Assembly: GCA_035650495.1 (NCBI GenBank)
Contig: DASRHK010000055.1
Span: forward strand, 1-6,161
Direction: 5' to 3'
Origin: DASRHK01 sp035650495
Lineage (GTDB): Bacteria > Pseudomonadota > Gammaproteobacteria > Nevskiales > Nevskiaceae
Length of the DNA: 6,161 nt
The notes beneath the pieces are model-generated. The model had not been told where the DNA came from. It ran no database searches and was given only the letters and a program-made list of their open reading frames with translations. Positions within the stretch are counted from its first letter, which is position 1, and each line of letters opens with the position of its first letter. Below, in pieces: positions 1 through 6,125 of the stretch. Made by a program: the position numbers and the translations under genes.

Positions 1-1
1 C

Positions 2-1147
2 CGCAATACCTTGCCGAGCCCGTCCGCGACGTCCAAGATCCTCCCGTCCCGGGAATCCCGGTCGCAACCGCGCGCCCTGCGCGACGTCAAACGGACCGAT
101 CCGGCAGGCAAGGCCAAGGTGGAGCAGGAGAAGCAGAAGCGCCAGGGCGTGCTGTTCGCCGTGCCTGCTCCCGTCGCGCCGACGGCGGCCGCCGCGGTGG
201 TTCGAAAGTCCCGCAAATTGAGTGCGACAACCGCCCAGCTCGCTGCCGAAGCGCGCTGGCACCCCGATGTGCAACCGCAGTCGAGCCGCTGGTGGCTCGC
301 CGATTCGCCGTTCCTGACGGTCGCGCTGGCAGGATCGGTCCTGTTGCACCTCGTCGTGCTGTCGATTCATTTCCGGCCGGAGATAGAGCGCATGCTCGAT
401 TCGGGGCCGGCGCTCACCGTCGCGCTGGTCAATGCGAAATCGAAGGACAAGCCGGCCGAGGCCGAGATCCTCGCCCAGGCCAATCTCGACGGCGGCGGCA
501 ACACCGACGAGAAACGCCGCGCGAAGACCCCGCTGCCGGTGATCACCGAGGACAACAGCATCCGCACCGAGCTCGCCGCGGCGCCGCAGCAGGTGGAGGC
601 GCTCGAGCGTCGCACGCAGGAGCTGATGACGCAGTTGAAGGGCATCCCGATGCCCGCGCCGGCGCCACAGCTCAGCGATGCGCAGGAGCCTTCGCCGCTG
701 CCGAGCGCGACCGAGCTCACGCAGCGCACCCTCGAGGCGATGCGTCTCGAAGCCGAGGTGGCGAAGGAATTCGATGCCTACCAGAAGCGGCCCAAGCGCC
801 GCTTCGTCGGCGCTCGCGCCGAGGAATATCGCTTCGCGCGCTATGTCGAGGATTGGCGGCTCAAGGTCGAGCGCATCGGCAATCTCAACTATCCCGAAGC
901 GGCACGCCAGATGAAGCTGTATGGCAGCCTGCTTCTGTCCGTCGCGATTCGCGCCGACGGCTCGCTCGAGAACGTCGAGGTCGCCAGGAGCTCCGGCCAT
1001 CGCGTGCTGGATGCTGCGGCGGTCAAGATCGTGCAGATGGGGGCTCCTTACGCACCCCTGCCCGCCGACATCCGCCGCGACACCGACGTCCTCGTCATCA
1101 CGCGCACCTGGAGCTTCACCCGCGGCGAAGAGCTCCGCACGGATTAG
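2..1147 (+). CDS. TonB-family energy transducer, 5' end not resolved (probably runs off the left edge)
   Basis: TonB-type proteins pass proton-motive-force energy from ExbB/ExbD in the inner membrane to outer-membrane receptors. The frame is open to the left edge; the first in-window start candidate is TTG at 11, used here as residue 1 (378 aa). No ATG precedes the membrane helix, so the true start is upstream or at an internal GTG (for example 269, which would put the helix near the N-terminus as in classical TonB). Visible parts: a polar, basic region (1-97), one transmembrane helix (about 99-119), a charged, Ala/Glu-rich, probably coiled-coil linker (about 189-260), and a C-terminal TonB domain (about 280-370) with the NLNYPEAAR segment and the RADGSLENVEV strand-turn-strand. 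The linker lacks the long Glu-Pro/Lys-Pro repeats of classical TonB. No exbB/exbD is adjacent, so the partner is unknown and a TolA-like role cannot be excluded. Family call firm, specific role not. Confidence 0.85.
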   Translation, partial: RNTLPSPSATSKILPSRESRSQPRALRDVKRTDPAGKAKVEQEKQKRQGVLFAVPAPVAPTAAAAVVRKSRKLSATTAQLAAEARWHPDVQPQSSRWWLADSPFLTVALAGSVLLHLVVLSIHFRPEIERMLDSGPALTVALVNAKSKDKPAEAEILAQANLDGGGNTDEKRRAKTPLPVITEDNSIRTELAAAPQQVEALERRTQELMTQLKGIPMPAPAPQLSDAQEPSPLPSATELTQRTLEAMRLEAEVAKEFDAYQKRPKRRFVGARAEEYRFARYVEDWRLKVERIGNLNYPEAARQMKLYGSLLLSVAIRADGSLENVEVARSSGHRVLDAAAVKIVQMGAPYAPLPADIRRDTDVLVITRTWSFTRGEELRTD

Positions 1148-1193
1148 CAAGGCAGGCCGCGCGGGCCAAGAGCTCCGTTCGCCTCGACCTGCC

Positions 1194-1206
1194 GTGAGCG
1201 CCTCAC
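1194..1206 (+). repeat. small inverted repeat just before the mtgA start
   Basis: GTGAG (1194-1198) and CTCAC (1202-1206) are perfect 5-bp arms around a 3-nt loop, ending one base before the GTG start of mtgA. In RNA this could form a short hairpin over the ribosome-loading region, where no good Shine-Dalgarno sequence is visible. Such short dyads occur by chance in high-GC DNA, so any translational effect is speculative. Confidence 0.3.
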
Positions 1207-1207
1207 C

Positions 1208-1897
1208 GTGATCAAGCGCGTCCTGCTGTGGATGCTCGCCGGCATCCTGGTCGTCGCGCTCGGCTGGCTCGCCTGGATCGCGCTGCACATCGCCTGGTAC
1301 CGCTCCCATCCGCCGCGCGAGACGGCGTTCATGACGCAGCGCATGGACGCGCTCAGGGCGGTCAATCCGCGGGCGACCTTGCGCTATCGCTGGGTACCCT
1401 ACGAGCGCATTTCCGATCACCTCAAACGCGCGATGATCGCGGCGGAGGATGCGCATTTCGTCGAGCATGAAGGCTTCGACTGGGAAGGCATCCAGCTCGC
1501 GATCGAGAAGAACCAGCGGCGCGGCCGCGTCGTCGCGGGAGGCTCGACCATCACGCAGCAGCTTGCGAAGAACCTCTTCCTGTCGCCGGCCAAGAGCTAC
1601 TGGCGCAAGGGCGAGGAAGCGCTGATCACGGTCATGCTCGAGAACATGCTCGACAAGGAGCGCATCTTCGAGCTCTATCTCAACGTGATCGAGTGGGGCA
1701 ACGGCCTGTTCGGCGCCGAAGCCGCTGCGCAACGTTACTTCGGCATCTCCGCAGCGCAGCTCAACATCGAGCAGGCGGCGCGGCTTGCCGCGATGGCCCC
1801 CAACCCGCGCTTCTATGAGCGCAACCAGGGCGCGCCGGGCCTCAATCGCAAGATCCGCATCATCGAAGGACGCATGCCGGGCACGCCTGTCCCGTAG
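1208..1897 (+). CDS. mtgA: Monofunctional biosynthetic peptidoglycan transglycosylase MtgA
   Basis: GT51-family glycosyltransferase that polymerises lipid II into glycan strands on the periplasmic face of the inner membrane, without a transpeptidase domain. The 229-aa length is normal for MtgA. An N-terminal membrane anchor spans about residues 5-29 after a short Lys/Arg-containing tail. The catalytic motifs follow: AAEDAHFVEHEGFD (78-91) with the expected catalytic Glu80; GGSTITQQLAKNLFLSP (111-127); the RKxxE motif R133-E137 with the second conserved Glu137; and ELYLNVIEWGNGLFGAEAAA (155-174). The start is GTG at 1208. It is the only start codon in this frame after the TonB stop and before the anchor; the ATG at 1232 would lose the basic residues flanking the helix. 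It follows the TonB gene by 60 bp and precedes mgtE by 14 bp, suggesting co-transcription. No key residue is missing. Confidence 0.95.
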   Translation: MIKRVLLWMLAGILVVALGWLAWIALHIAWYRSHPPRETAFMTQRMDALRAVNPRATLRYRWVPYERISDHLKRAMIAAEDAHFVEHEGFDWEGIQLAIEKNQRRGRVVAGGSTITQQLAKNLFLSPAKSYWRKGEEALITVMLENMLDKERIFELYLNVIEWGNGLFGAEAAAQRYFGISAAQLNIEQAARLAAMAPNPRFYERNQGAPGLNRKIRIIEGRMPGTPVP

Positions 1898-1900
1898 AAT
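1895..1900 (+). promoter_or_regulatory. candidate -10 element for mgtE
   Basis: TAGAAT matches the sigma-70 -10 consensus TATAAT at five of six positions and is AT-rich in a very GC-rich setting. It overlaps the mtgA stop codon and ends 11 bp before the mgtE ATG, so a transcript from it would have a leader of only a few bases. No Shine-Dalgarno sequence is seen before that ATG, which fits a short-leader or leaderless message. No convincing -35 hexamer is present at 16-18 bp upstream, so this remains a suggestion. Confidence 0.35.
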
Positions 1901-1911
1901 TTCGGGCCATC

Positions 1912-3402
1912 ATGGATGCGGACCGCATGCCCGAGCTCCTCGACGCGCCCGCCACGGAGCAGCCGCTGCCGCGTGCCAACGTGCAGGAGGCGCTCGCGGA
2001 AGTGACCGCGCTCCTGCGCCGCAACCGCCTGATCGAAGGACTCGTGCACGAGCAGCGCGCCGACACGCCGGTGTCGGAAGCGCCGGATCTCGCCGAGAGC
2101 GCCGTCTATCGCGCCAACAAGGCGGAGCTGCAGCGCAAGCTCGATCGGCTGCATCCCGCCGACATCGCCTACATCCTCGAAGCGCTGCCGCTCGACGAGC
2201 GCCTGTACATCTGGGACCTCGTCCGCGCGGCGCGCGACGGCGAGATCCTGCTCGAGGTGTCGGATGCGGTGCGCGAGTCGCTCATCTCGTCGATGGACAC
2301 CGAGGAGCTCGTCGCGGCGACCGAGAACCTCGACACCGAGGAGATCGCCGAGCTCGCCCCCGACCTCCCGCAGGAGGTCATGGACGACGTGTTCCAGAGC
2401 CTCTCGGTGGAGGAACGCGAGCAGCTGCGCGCCGCGATGTCGTTCGAGGACGACATGGTCGGCGCGCTCATGGACTTCGACGATGTCACCGTGCGGCCCG
2501 ACGTGACGCTCGAGGTCGTGCTGCGCTACCTGCGACGCTTCGACGAATTGCCGAGCCAGACCGACCAGCTGTTCGTGGTCGATCGCGAGGAGAAGCTGCT
2601 TGGCGTGCTGCCGGTCAACAAGCTGCTGGTCACCGACCCCGAGCGGAATGTCGAGGCGGTGATGGAGCCTGCGCCGATCACGTTGCTGCAGCACGCGAAG
2701 GCCGACGAGGCCGCGAGCGCATTCGAGCGCTACGATCTCGTCTCCGCACCGGTGGTCGACACCAACGGCAAGCTGGTCGGCCGCGTCACCGTGGACGAGA
2801 TCCTCGATTTCGTGCGCCAGCGCGGCCAGGAAGAGCTGCTCGCCGTGGCCGGCCTGCGCGCGGAGGAGGATGTCTTCGCGTCGGTGTGGGATTCCTTCCG
2901 CAATCGATGGTCGTGGCTGGCCGTGAATCTCGTCACGGCGTTCATCGCGTCGCGCGTGATCGGCGTGTTCGAAGGCTCCATCGAGAAGCTCGTCGCGCTC
3001 GCAGCGCTGATGCCGATCGTGGCCGGGATCGGCGGCAACTCGGGCAACCAGACCATCACCATGATCGTGCGGGCCGTGGCCCTCGGCCAGGTGTCGCTGC
3101 AGAACGCGAAGCAGCTCATTCGCAAGGAAATCACGGTGAGCCTGGTGAACGGCGTCGTGTGGGGCGGCGTGATGGGCTTGATCGCGATGCTGCTCTACCG
3201 GCAGGTCTCGCTCGGGCTCGTGATGGTGCTCGCGATGACGCTCAACCTCATCCTCGCCGCCATGATGGGCGTGCTGATTCCGATGACGATGCTGAAGCTG
3301 AAGCGCGACCCGGCGCTCGGCTCGTCGGTGCTGATCACCGCGGTGACCGATTCCGGCGGATTCTTCATTTTCCTGGGGCTTGCGACTCTTTTCCTGCTGT
3401 AG
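1912..3402 (+). CDS. mgtE: Magnesium transporter MgtE
   Basis: MgtE is a homodimeric, Mg2+-gated channel of the inner membrane whose cytosolic domains sense intracellular Mg2+ and close the pore when Mg2+ is plentiful. The 496 residues show the full family order: an N-terminal extension (1-74); the helical MgtE-N domain (about 75-180) rich in acidic residues; two CBS domains (about 188-245 and 251-303); a connecting 'plug' helix (about 305-325); and five membrane segments (about 335-355, 358-390, 405-428, 433-460, 470-494). Pore hallmarks are the segment MPIVAGIGGNSGNQ (367-380) and TDSGG (479-483). Asp480 there is the expected counterpart of the pore Mg2+-binding Asp of Thermus MgtE. The ATG at 1912 is preferred; ATG 1927 is possible and would remove only five residues. 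The gene lies 14 bp after mtgA. Nothing is truncated. Co2+ transport has also been reported for the family. Confidence 0.95.
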   Translation: MDADRMPELLDAPATEQPLPRANVQEALAEVTALLRRNRLIEGLVHEQRADTPVSEAPDLAESAVYRANKAELQRKLDRLHPADIAYILEALPLDERLYIWDLVRAARDGEILLEVSDAVRESLISSMDTEELVAATENLDTEEIAELAPDLPQEVMDDVFQSLSVEEREQLRAAMSFEDDMVGALMDFDDVTVRPDVTLEVVLRYLRRFDELPSQTDQLFVVDREEKLLGVLPVNKLLVTDPERNVEAVMEPAPITLLQHAKADEAASAFERYDLVSAPVVDTNGKLVGRVTVDEILDFVRQRGQEELLAVAGLRAEEDVFASVWDSFRNRWSWLAVNLVTAFIASRVIGVFEGSIEKLVALAALMPIVAGIGGNSGNQTITMIVRAVALGQVSLQNAKQLIRKEITVSLVNGVVWGGVMGLIAMLLYRQVSLGLVMVLAMTLNLILAAMMGVLIPMTMLKLKRDPALGSSVLITAVTDSGGFFIFLGLATLFLL

Positions 3403-3455
3403 GTCCGGAATAGGGCGGCGGAAAGGCGTGTTCGTGAGCTAGCATTCACGTTGCC
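3403..3455 (+). promoter_or_regulatory. probable promoter/operator region of the ECF sigma gene
   Basis: This 53-bp gap between mgtE and the sigma gene contains GGAATA (3407-3412), which resembles the GGAA-type -35 element of many ECF promoters, followed by CGTGTT (3427-3432) as a possible ECF -10, although the 15-bp spacing is short. It also holds TAGCAT (3440-3445), a sigma-70-like -10 ending 10 bp before the ATG. An inverted repeat, CGTGA (3433-3437) and TCACG (3446-3450), surrounds that hexamer. ECF genes are often autoregulated, which would fit, but the individual elements are weak. No T-tailed terminator for mgtE is visible here. Confidence 0.35.
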
Positions 3456-3998
3456 ATGCTTCGCGCCGGATCCGATCCCGCCCCGCTGCCGCACCCGGAG
3501 TTGCTCGCCGCGATTCCGCGCCTGCGTCGGTATGCGCGCGTGCTGACGGGCGACGCCAGCCGGGCCGACGATCTTGTGCAGGACACTTTGGCGCGCGCCT
3601 GGGAGAAGCGAAAGCTGTGGCAGGCCGGGACGGATCTGCGGGCGTGGCTGTTCACGATCATGCACAACGTGTACGTGAACCAGCTATCGGTGACGCGACG
3701 CGACGCAGCGAACGTGTCGCTCGATTCGGAAGGCGCCACCGCCGCCTGGCAGGTGCCGGTGCGCGCGAACCAGCTCGATCGCGTGGAGCTACTGGAACTT
3801 GTCGAGCAGATGGGCCGGTTGCCGGCCGACCAGCGCGAAGTGCTGCTGCTTGCCGCCGTGGAAGAGATGCAATACGACGAGATCGCCGCCACCCTCGATG
3901 TGCCGATGGGCACGGTCATGTCGCGCTTGTCGCGGGCGCGCGCCAAGCTGCGGCGCCTGGTGGACGAGCCGGCGTCGCCGTTGCGGGTGGTGAAGTGA
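3456..3998 (+). CDS. ECF-type RNA polymerase sigma factor
   Basis: Extracytoplasmic-function (group 4) sigma factor that directs RNA polymerase to a stress- or envelope-responsive regulon. The 180-aa length is typical: only regions 2 and 4 are present. Region 2 spans about residues 16-80, with the core-binding segment DDLVQDTLARAWEKR (38-52) and the promoter-melting part DLRAWLFTIMHNVYVNQ (60-76). A variable linker covers about 81-110. Region 4 spans about 117-168, with LPADQREVLLLAAVEEMQY and the -35-recognising helix-turn-helix EIAATLDVPMGTVMSRLSRARAKL (142-165; quoted in two parts as EIAATLDVPMGT and VMSRLSRARAKL). There is no C-terminal extension. The next gene starts about 10 bp later and encodes a membrane anti-sigma factor, so the pair is almost certainly co-transcribed. 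The ATG at 3456 has no clear Shine-Dalgarno sequence. The exact ECF subgroup and the target genes are not assignable from sequence alone. Confidence 0.93.
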   Translation: MLRAGSDPAPLPHPELLAAIPRLRRYARVLTGDASRADDLVQDTLARAWEKRKLWQAGTDLRAWLFTIMHNVYVNQLSVTRRDAANVSLDSEGATAAWQVPVRANQLDRVELLELVEQMGRLPADQREVLLLAAVEEMQYDEIAATLDVPMGTVMSRLSRARAKLRRLVDEPASPLRVVK

Positions 3999-4008
3999 GC
4001 CTGTGGCC

Positions 4009-4824
4009 ATGAGCGCGAGCCCGGTCCCATTCGTCGACGCCGATCTCCACGCCTATGCCGATGGGCAGATGTCGAGCGAGCGCGTCAGGGATCTCGAGGC
4101 CGAGCTCGCGAAGAATCCCGAGCTCGCGACGCGCGTCGCCGACATTCGCGCCCAGAGCGCGGCATTGCGCAGCGCGCTCGACCCGATCCTGTCCGAGCCC
4201 ATTCCCGAGCGCCTGATCGCGGCAGCGCGCCCGCCGTCGCGGCGCGACGTCATGACGCGTTTGGCGCGCGATTACGGCCCGTTGTTCGCTACCGCGGCCG
4301 CGCTCGTCATCGGCATCGGCATCGGCTGGTTCGGCCGCACGATCGAGCTCGAGCGCCAGGGCATGCCGGTCACGTTCGCGCGCCAGGCAGCATTCACGCA
4401 CGCGTTGTATGCGGCCGACGTGAATCGCCCGGTGGAAGTGTGGGCGAACGAGGAAAAGCGCCTCGTGACATGGCTCACCAAGCGCCTGGGTCACCAGGTG
4501 CAGGCGCCCGATCTCAACCCACTCGGCTATTCCCTCGTGGGCGGGCGGCTGGTGGCGGGAAACGAGAAGCCGACGGCGCTCTTCATGTACGAGAACGCCG
4601 ACCGGCAGCGCCTGTCGCTGCAGGTGCGCTGGGCGGATTCGCACGTGTCCGACACCGCGTTCCGCTACGCCGTCGAGAACGGTGTCGGCGTGTTCTACTG
4701 GATCGACGACAACTGCAGCTACGCGATTTCCGGCAACGTGGATCGCGCCCAGCTGCTTGCCATCGCCCGCACGGTGTACGGGCAGCTCGCGGTGCTCGAC
4801 GCCGCGAAGCCGGCCCCGCGATAG
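4009..4824 (+). CDS. Transmembrane anti-sigma factor (COG5662/RsiW-like), partner of the ECF sigma
   Basis: Expected to hold the upstream sigma factor inactive at the inner membrane until an envelope or oxidative signal releases it. The 271 residues begin with a cytosolic helical anti-sigma region (about 10-65) containing DADLHAYADGQMSSERVRDL, then a linker, one transmembrane helix (about 89-107, with the Gly-rich stretch IGIGIGWFG), and a periplasmic domain (about 110-265). The latter includes VEVWANEEKRLVTWLTKRLG, LVGGRLVAG, TALFMYEN and GVFYWIDDNCSYAISG, all typical of proteobacterial proteins of this type. The N-terminal region has His but no Cys, so the HxxxCxxC zinc motif of ZAS anti-sigma factors is absent; the only Cys (236) is periplasmic. 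The start is uncertain: GTG at 4003 would add two residues. ATG 4009 is preferred as the stronger codon, 10 bp after the sigma stop. The gene ends 17 bp from the convergent dehydrogenase gene. Confidence 0.88.
   Translation: MSASPVPFVDADLHAYADGQMSSERVRDLEAELAKNPELATRVADIRAQSAALRSALDPILSEPIPERLIAAARPPSRRDVMTRLARDYGPLFATAAALVIGIGIGWFGRTIELERQGMPVTFARQAAFTHALYAADVNRPVEVWANEEKRLVTWLTKRLGHQVQAPDLNPLGYSLVGGRLVAGNEKPTALFMYENADRQRLSLQVRWADSHVSDTAFRYAVENGVGVFYWIDDNCSYAISGNVDRAQLLAIARTVYGQLAVLDAAKPAPR
4309..4326 (+). repeat. three tandem ATCGGC hexamers inside the anti-sigma membrane helix
   Basis: Three exact copies of the hexamer ATCGGC lie in frame and encode Ile-Gly-Ile-Gly-Ile-Gly within the transmembrane helix. 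The repeat could change copy number by slippage in 2-residue steps, changing helix length without a frameshift. At three copies it is short and may simply reflect the protein sequence. Confidence 0.6.
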
Positions 4825-4841
4825 GTTCGTCCTTCTCCGCC

Positions 4842-6017
4842 TCACGTCGCGGCGATATCGAACAGCGCTGCGCCGTGCTCCAGAAGGCCGCGCGCGACCA
4901 CGGTGCGATGAATCTCGGACGTGCCATCGAAGATGCGATAGATGCGTGCATCGCGATAGAGCCGCTCGATCGGCAAGGCCTTGCAGTAGCCCATGCCGCC
5001 GAACACCTGCACGGCACGATCGGCGACGCGCCCGAGCGTCTCGGCGGTCTCGATCTTCACCATCGAGATGAGCTCCCGCGCGTCGCGCTGCCGATCGAGC
5101 TCCCACGCTGCCCGCAGCAGCAAGAGACGCGCCGCATTGATCTCGGAAGCGCTGTCGGCGAGCATCTGCTGGATCATCTGGAACTGCCCTATCGGCTTGC
5201 CGAATTGCTGCCGCTCGCGCGCGTAGTCGATCATCATCGACAGCAGTCGCACCGCCTTGCCGATCGCCCGCGCCCCGACCTGCGCCAGACGCACGCGCCC
5301 GAGCGTCTCCAATGCAATGCGCAGGCCCGTCCCCTGCGCGCCGAGCAGGTGGTCGGGGCCGAGGCGGACGTCGTCGAAGAAGAGCTCGACATGGCTCGTG
5401 CCCGTCAATCCCATCATCGGCATGTTCGGTCCGACCGTCACGCCGCGCATGTCCTTGTCCACCAGGAACAGCGAAACGTGACGTGGCCTGGCTGAAGGAT
5501 CGGTCACGGCGGAAACGATGTAGAAATCCGAGAACGCGCCGTCGCTCACGAAATGCTTGTGTCCGTTGAGCGTCCAGCCGTTCGCATCGCGTACCGCGCG
5601 CGTGCCGATCGATGCCGCATCGGATCCCGCGCCGGGCTCGGTGAACGCGATCGAGCACGTGCGTTCTCCGCGCACGCACGGCAGCAGCCAGCGCTCCTTC
5701 TGGATCGCATTGCCTTCGAGCAGGGCTTCGTACACGTTGCCGAAGGCGCGTCGGATCAGGATGTCGGTGGTGTGTCCGAACTGCTCCTCGACCAGCATCG
5801 TGTCGACCGCGCTCAGGCCGCCGCCGCCGAACTCGTGCGGGATGTTGGTGGCGTAGAGGCCCAGCGCGCGCGACTTTTCGAAGAGGGTGCGCGCAAGCTC
5901 CGGCGCAAGTTGGCCGGCGCGCTCGATCTCCTCTTCGAGCGGAATGAGCTCCGCGTGCACGAAGCGACGCGCCGTCGCGACGAGCAGCCTTTGCTCCGCT
6001 GAAAGCTCGAAATTCAT
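4842..6017 (-). CDS. Acyl-CoA dehydrogenase family flavoprotein with Asp at the usual catalytic Glu position
   Basis: FAD-dependent enzyme of the acyl-CoA dehydrogenase superfamily, which introduces an alpha-beta double bond into acyl-CoA thioesters and passes electrons to ETF. The 391 aa match the usual 380-400. Domain order is complete: N-terminal helices (1-118); the beta domain with the flavin-site signature CSIAFTEPGAGSD (121-133) and GTSHVELFFDDVRLGPDHLLG (206-226, given as GTSHVELFFDD and VRLGPDHLLG); and the C-terminal helical domain with YARERQQFGKPIGQFQ (265-280) and QVFGGMGYCKALPIERLYRD (337-356). In RIFDGTSEIHR (361-371) the MCAD-type catalytic Glu is Asp364; the alternative isovaleryl-CoA dehydrogenase-type Glu position carries Arg243. 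The ATG at 6017 is chosen because GGAG sits 5 nt upstream; the ATG at 6038 would add seven residues (MTKRGAV). The gene is convergent with the anti-sigma gene. The substrate cannot be told from the sequence. Confidence 0.92.
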   Translation of the reverse strand: MNFELSAEQRLLVATARRFVHAELIPLEEEIERAGQLAPELARTLFEKSRALGLYATNIPHEFGGGGLSAVDTMLVEEQFGHTTDILIRRAFGNVYEALLEGNAIQKERWLLPCVRGERTCSIAFTEPGAGSDAASIGTRAVRDANGWTLNGHKHFVSDGAFSDFYIVSAVTDPSARPRHVSLFLVDKDMRGVTVGPNMPMMGLTGTSHVELFFDDVRLGPDHLLGAQGTGLRIALETLGRVRLAQVGARAIGKAVRLLSMMIDYARERQQFGKPIGQFQMIQQMLADSASEINAARLLLLRAAWELDRQRDARELISMVKIETAETLGRVADRAVQVFGGMGYCKALPIERLYRDARIYRIFDGTSEIHRTVVARGLLEHGAALFDIAAT

Positions 6018-6022
6018 GACCG

Positions 6023-6026
6023 CTCC
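6023..6026 (-). promoter_or_regulatory. Shine-Dalgarno sequence that sets the dehydrogenase start
   Basis: On the - strand this reads GGAG, followed by five bases (CGGTC) and the ATG ending at 6017. The spacing is ideal, and the upstream in-frame ATG at 6038 has no comparable site. This supports translation of a 391-residue rather than a 398-residue protein. Confidence 0.65.
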
Positions 6027-6037
6027 ACGTTTCGTCA

Positions 6038-6070
6038 TTGTGCGATTACCGCACGACGGTGCGATAATCG
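6038..6070 (+). promoter_or_regulatory. repeat/dyad cluster with a rightward promoter-like sequence
   Basis: GTGCG (6040-6044) and CGCAC (6050-6054) form a perfect inverted repeat around five bases. The nonamer GTGCGATTA (6040-6048) recurs with one change as GTGCGATAA (6059-6067), 19 bp further on. CGAT-A-ATCG (6062-6070) is a second small dyad. GATAAT (6063-6068) matches the sigma-70 -10 consensus at five of six positions on the + strand, with a poor TTGTGC -35 candidate at 6038-6043 (19-bp spacing). Two half-sites about two helical turns apart just upstream of the dehydrogenase gene would suit a dimeric regulator's operator, but this is inferred from pattern only. Confidence 0.35.
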
Positions 6071-6125
6071 ACAGCCGCGTCGCGGCGTACGCTCGTCGCC
6101 CACCAAGAGTACTTGCCCGCCAGCG

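Noticed and set aside
292..1197. A 301-codon alternative frame within the TonB-like gene
   Set aside because: Its translation is Arg/Gly/Ala-rich, while the TonB frame shows a membrane helix and a clear C-terminal TonB domain.
1813..2694. A 293-codon - strand open frame opposite mgtE
   Set aside because: No recognisable family and skewed composition, and it lies fully opposite the mgtE N-terminal and CBS domains; a mirror artefact.
1785..3413. A 542-codon + strand open frame overlapping mgtE
   Set aside because: An Arg/Ala-rich shadow frame. The mgtE frame carries complete MgtE domains and the expected third-position G/C bias.
4825..4841. Bidirectional terminator between the convergent anti-sigma and dehydrogenase genes
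   Set aside because: The 17-bp gap has no stem-loop with a T-tract on either strand.
4853..4860. CGATATCG palindrome inside the 3' end of the dehydrogenase gene
   Set aside because: An isolated 8-bp palindrome within coding sequence is expected by chance and has no supporting context.
4440..5495. A 351-codon + strand open frame bridging the anti-sigma 3' end and the dehydrogenase gene
   Set aside because: It joins an out-of-frame part of one gene to the antisense of another and shows no domain.
3916..5679. A very long - strand open frame (587 codons) running antisense to the anti-sigma gene and through the dehydrogenase gene in another frame
   Set aside because: Its translation is Arg/Ala/His-rich low complexity with no recognisable domain. 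It is explained by the scarcity of stop codons in high-GC DNA opposite two well-supported genes.
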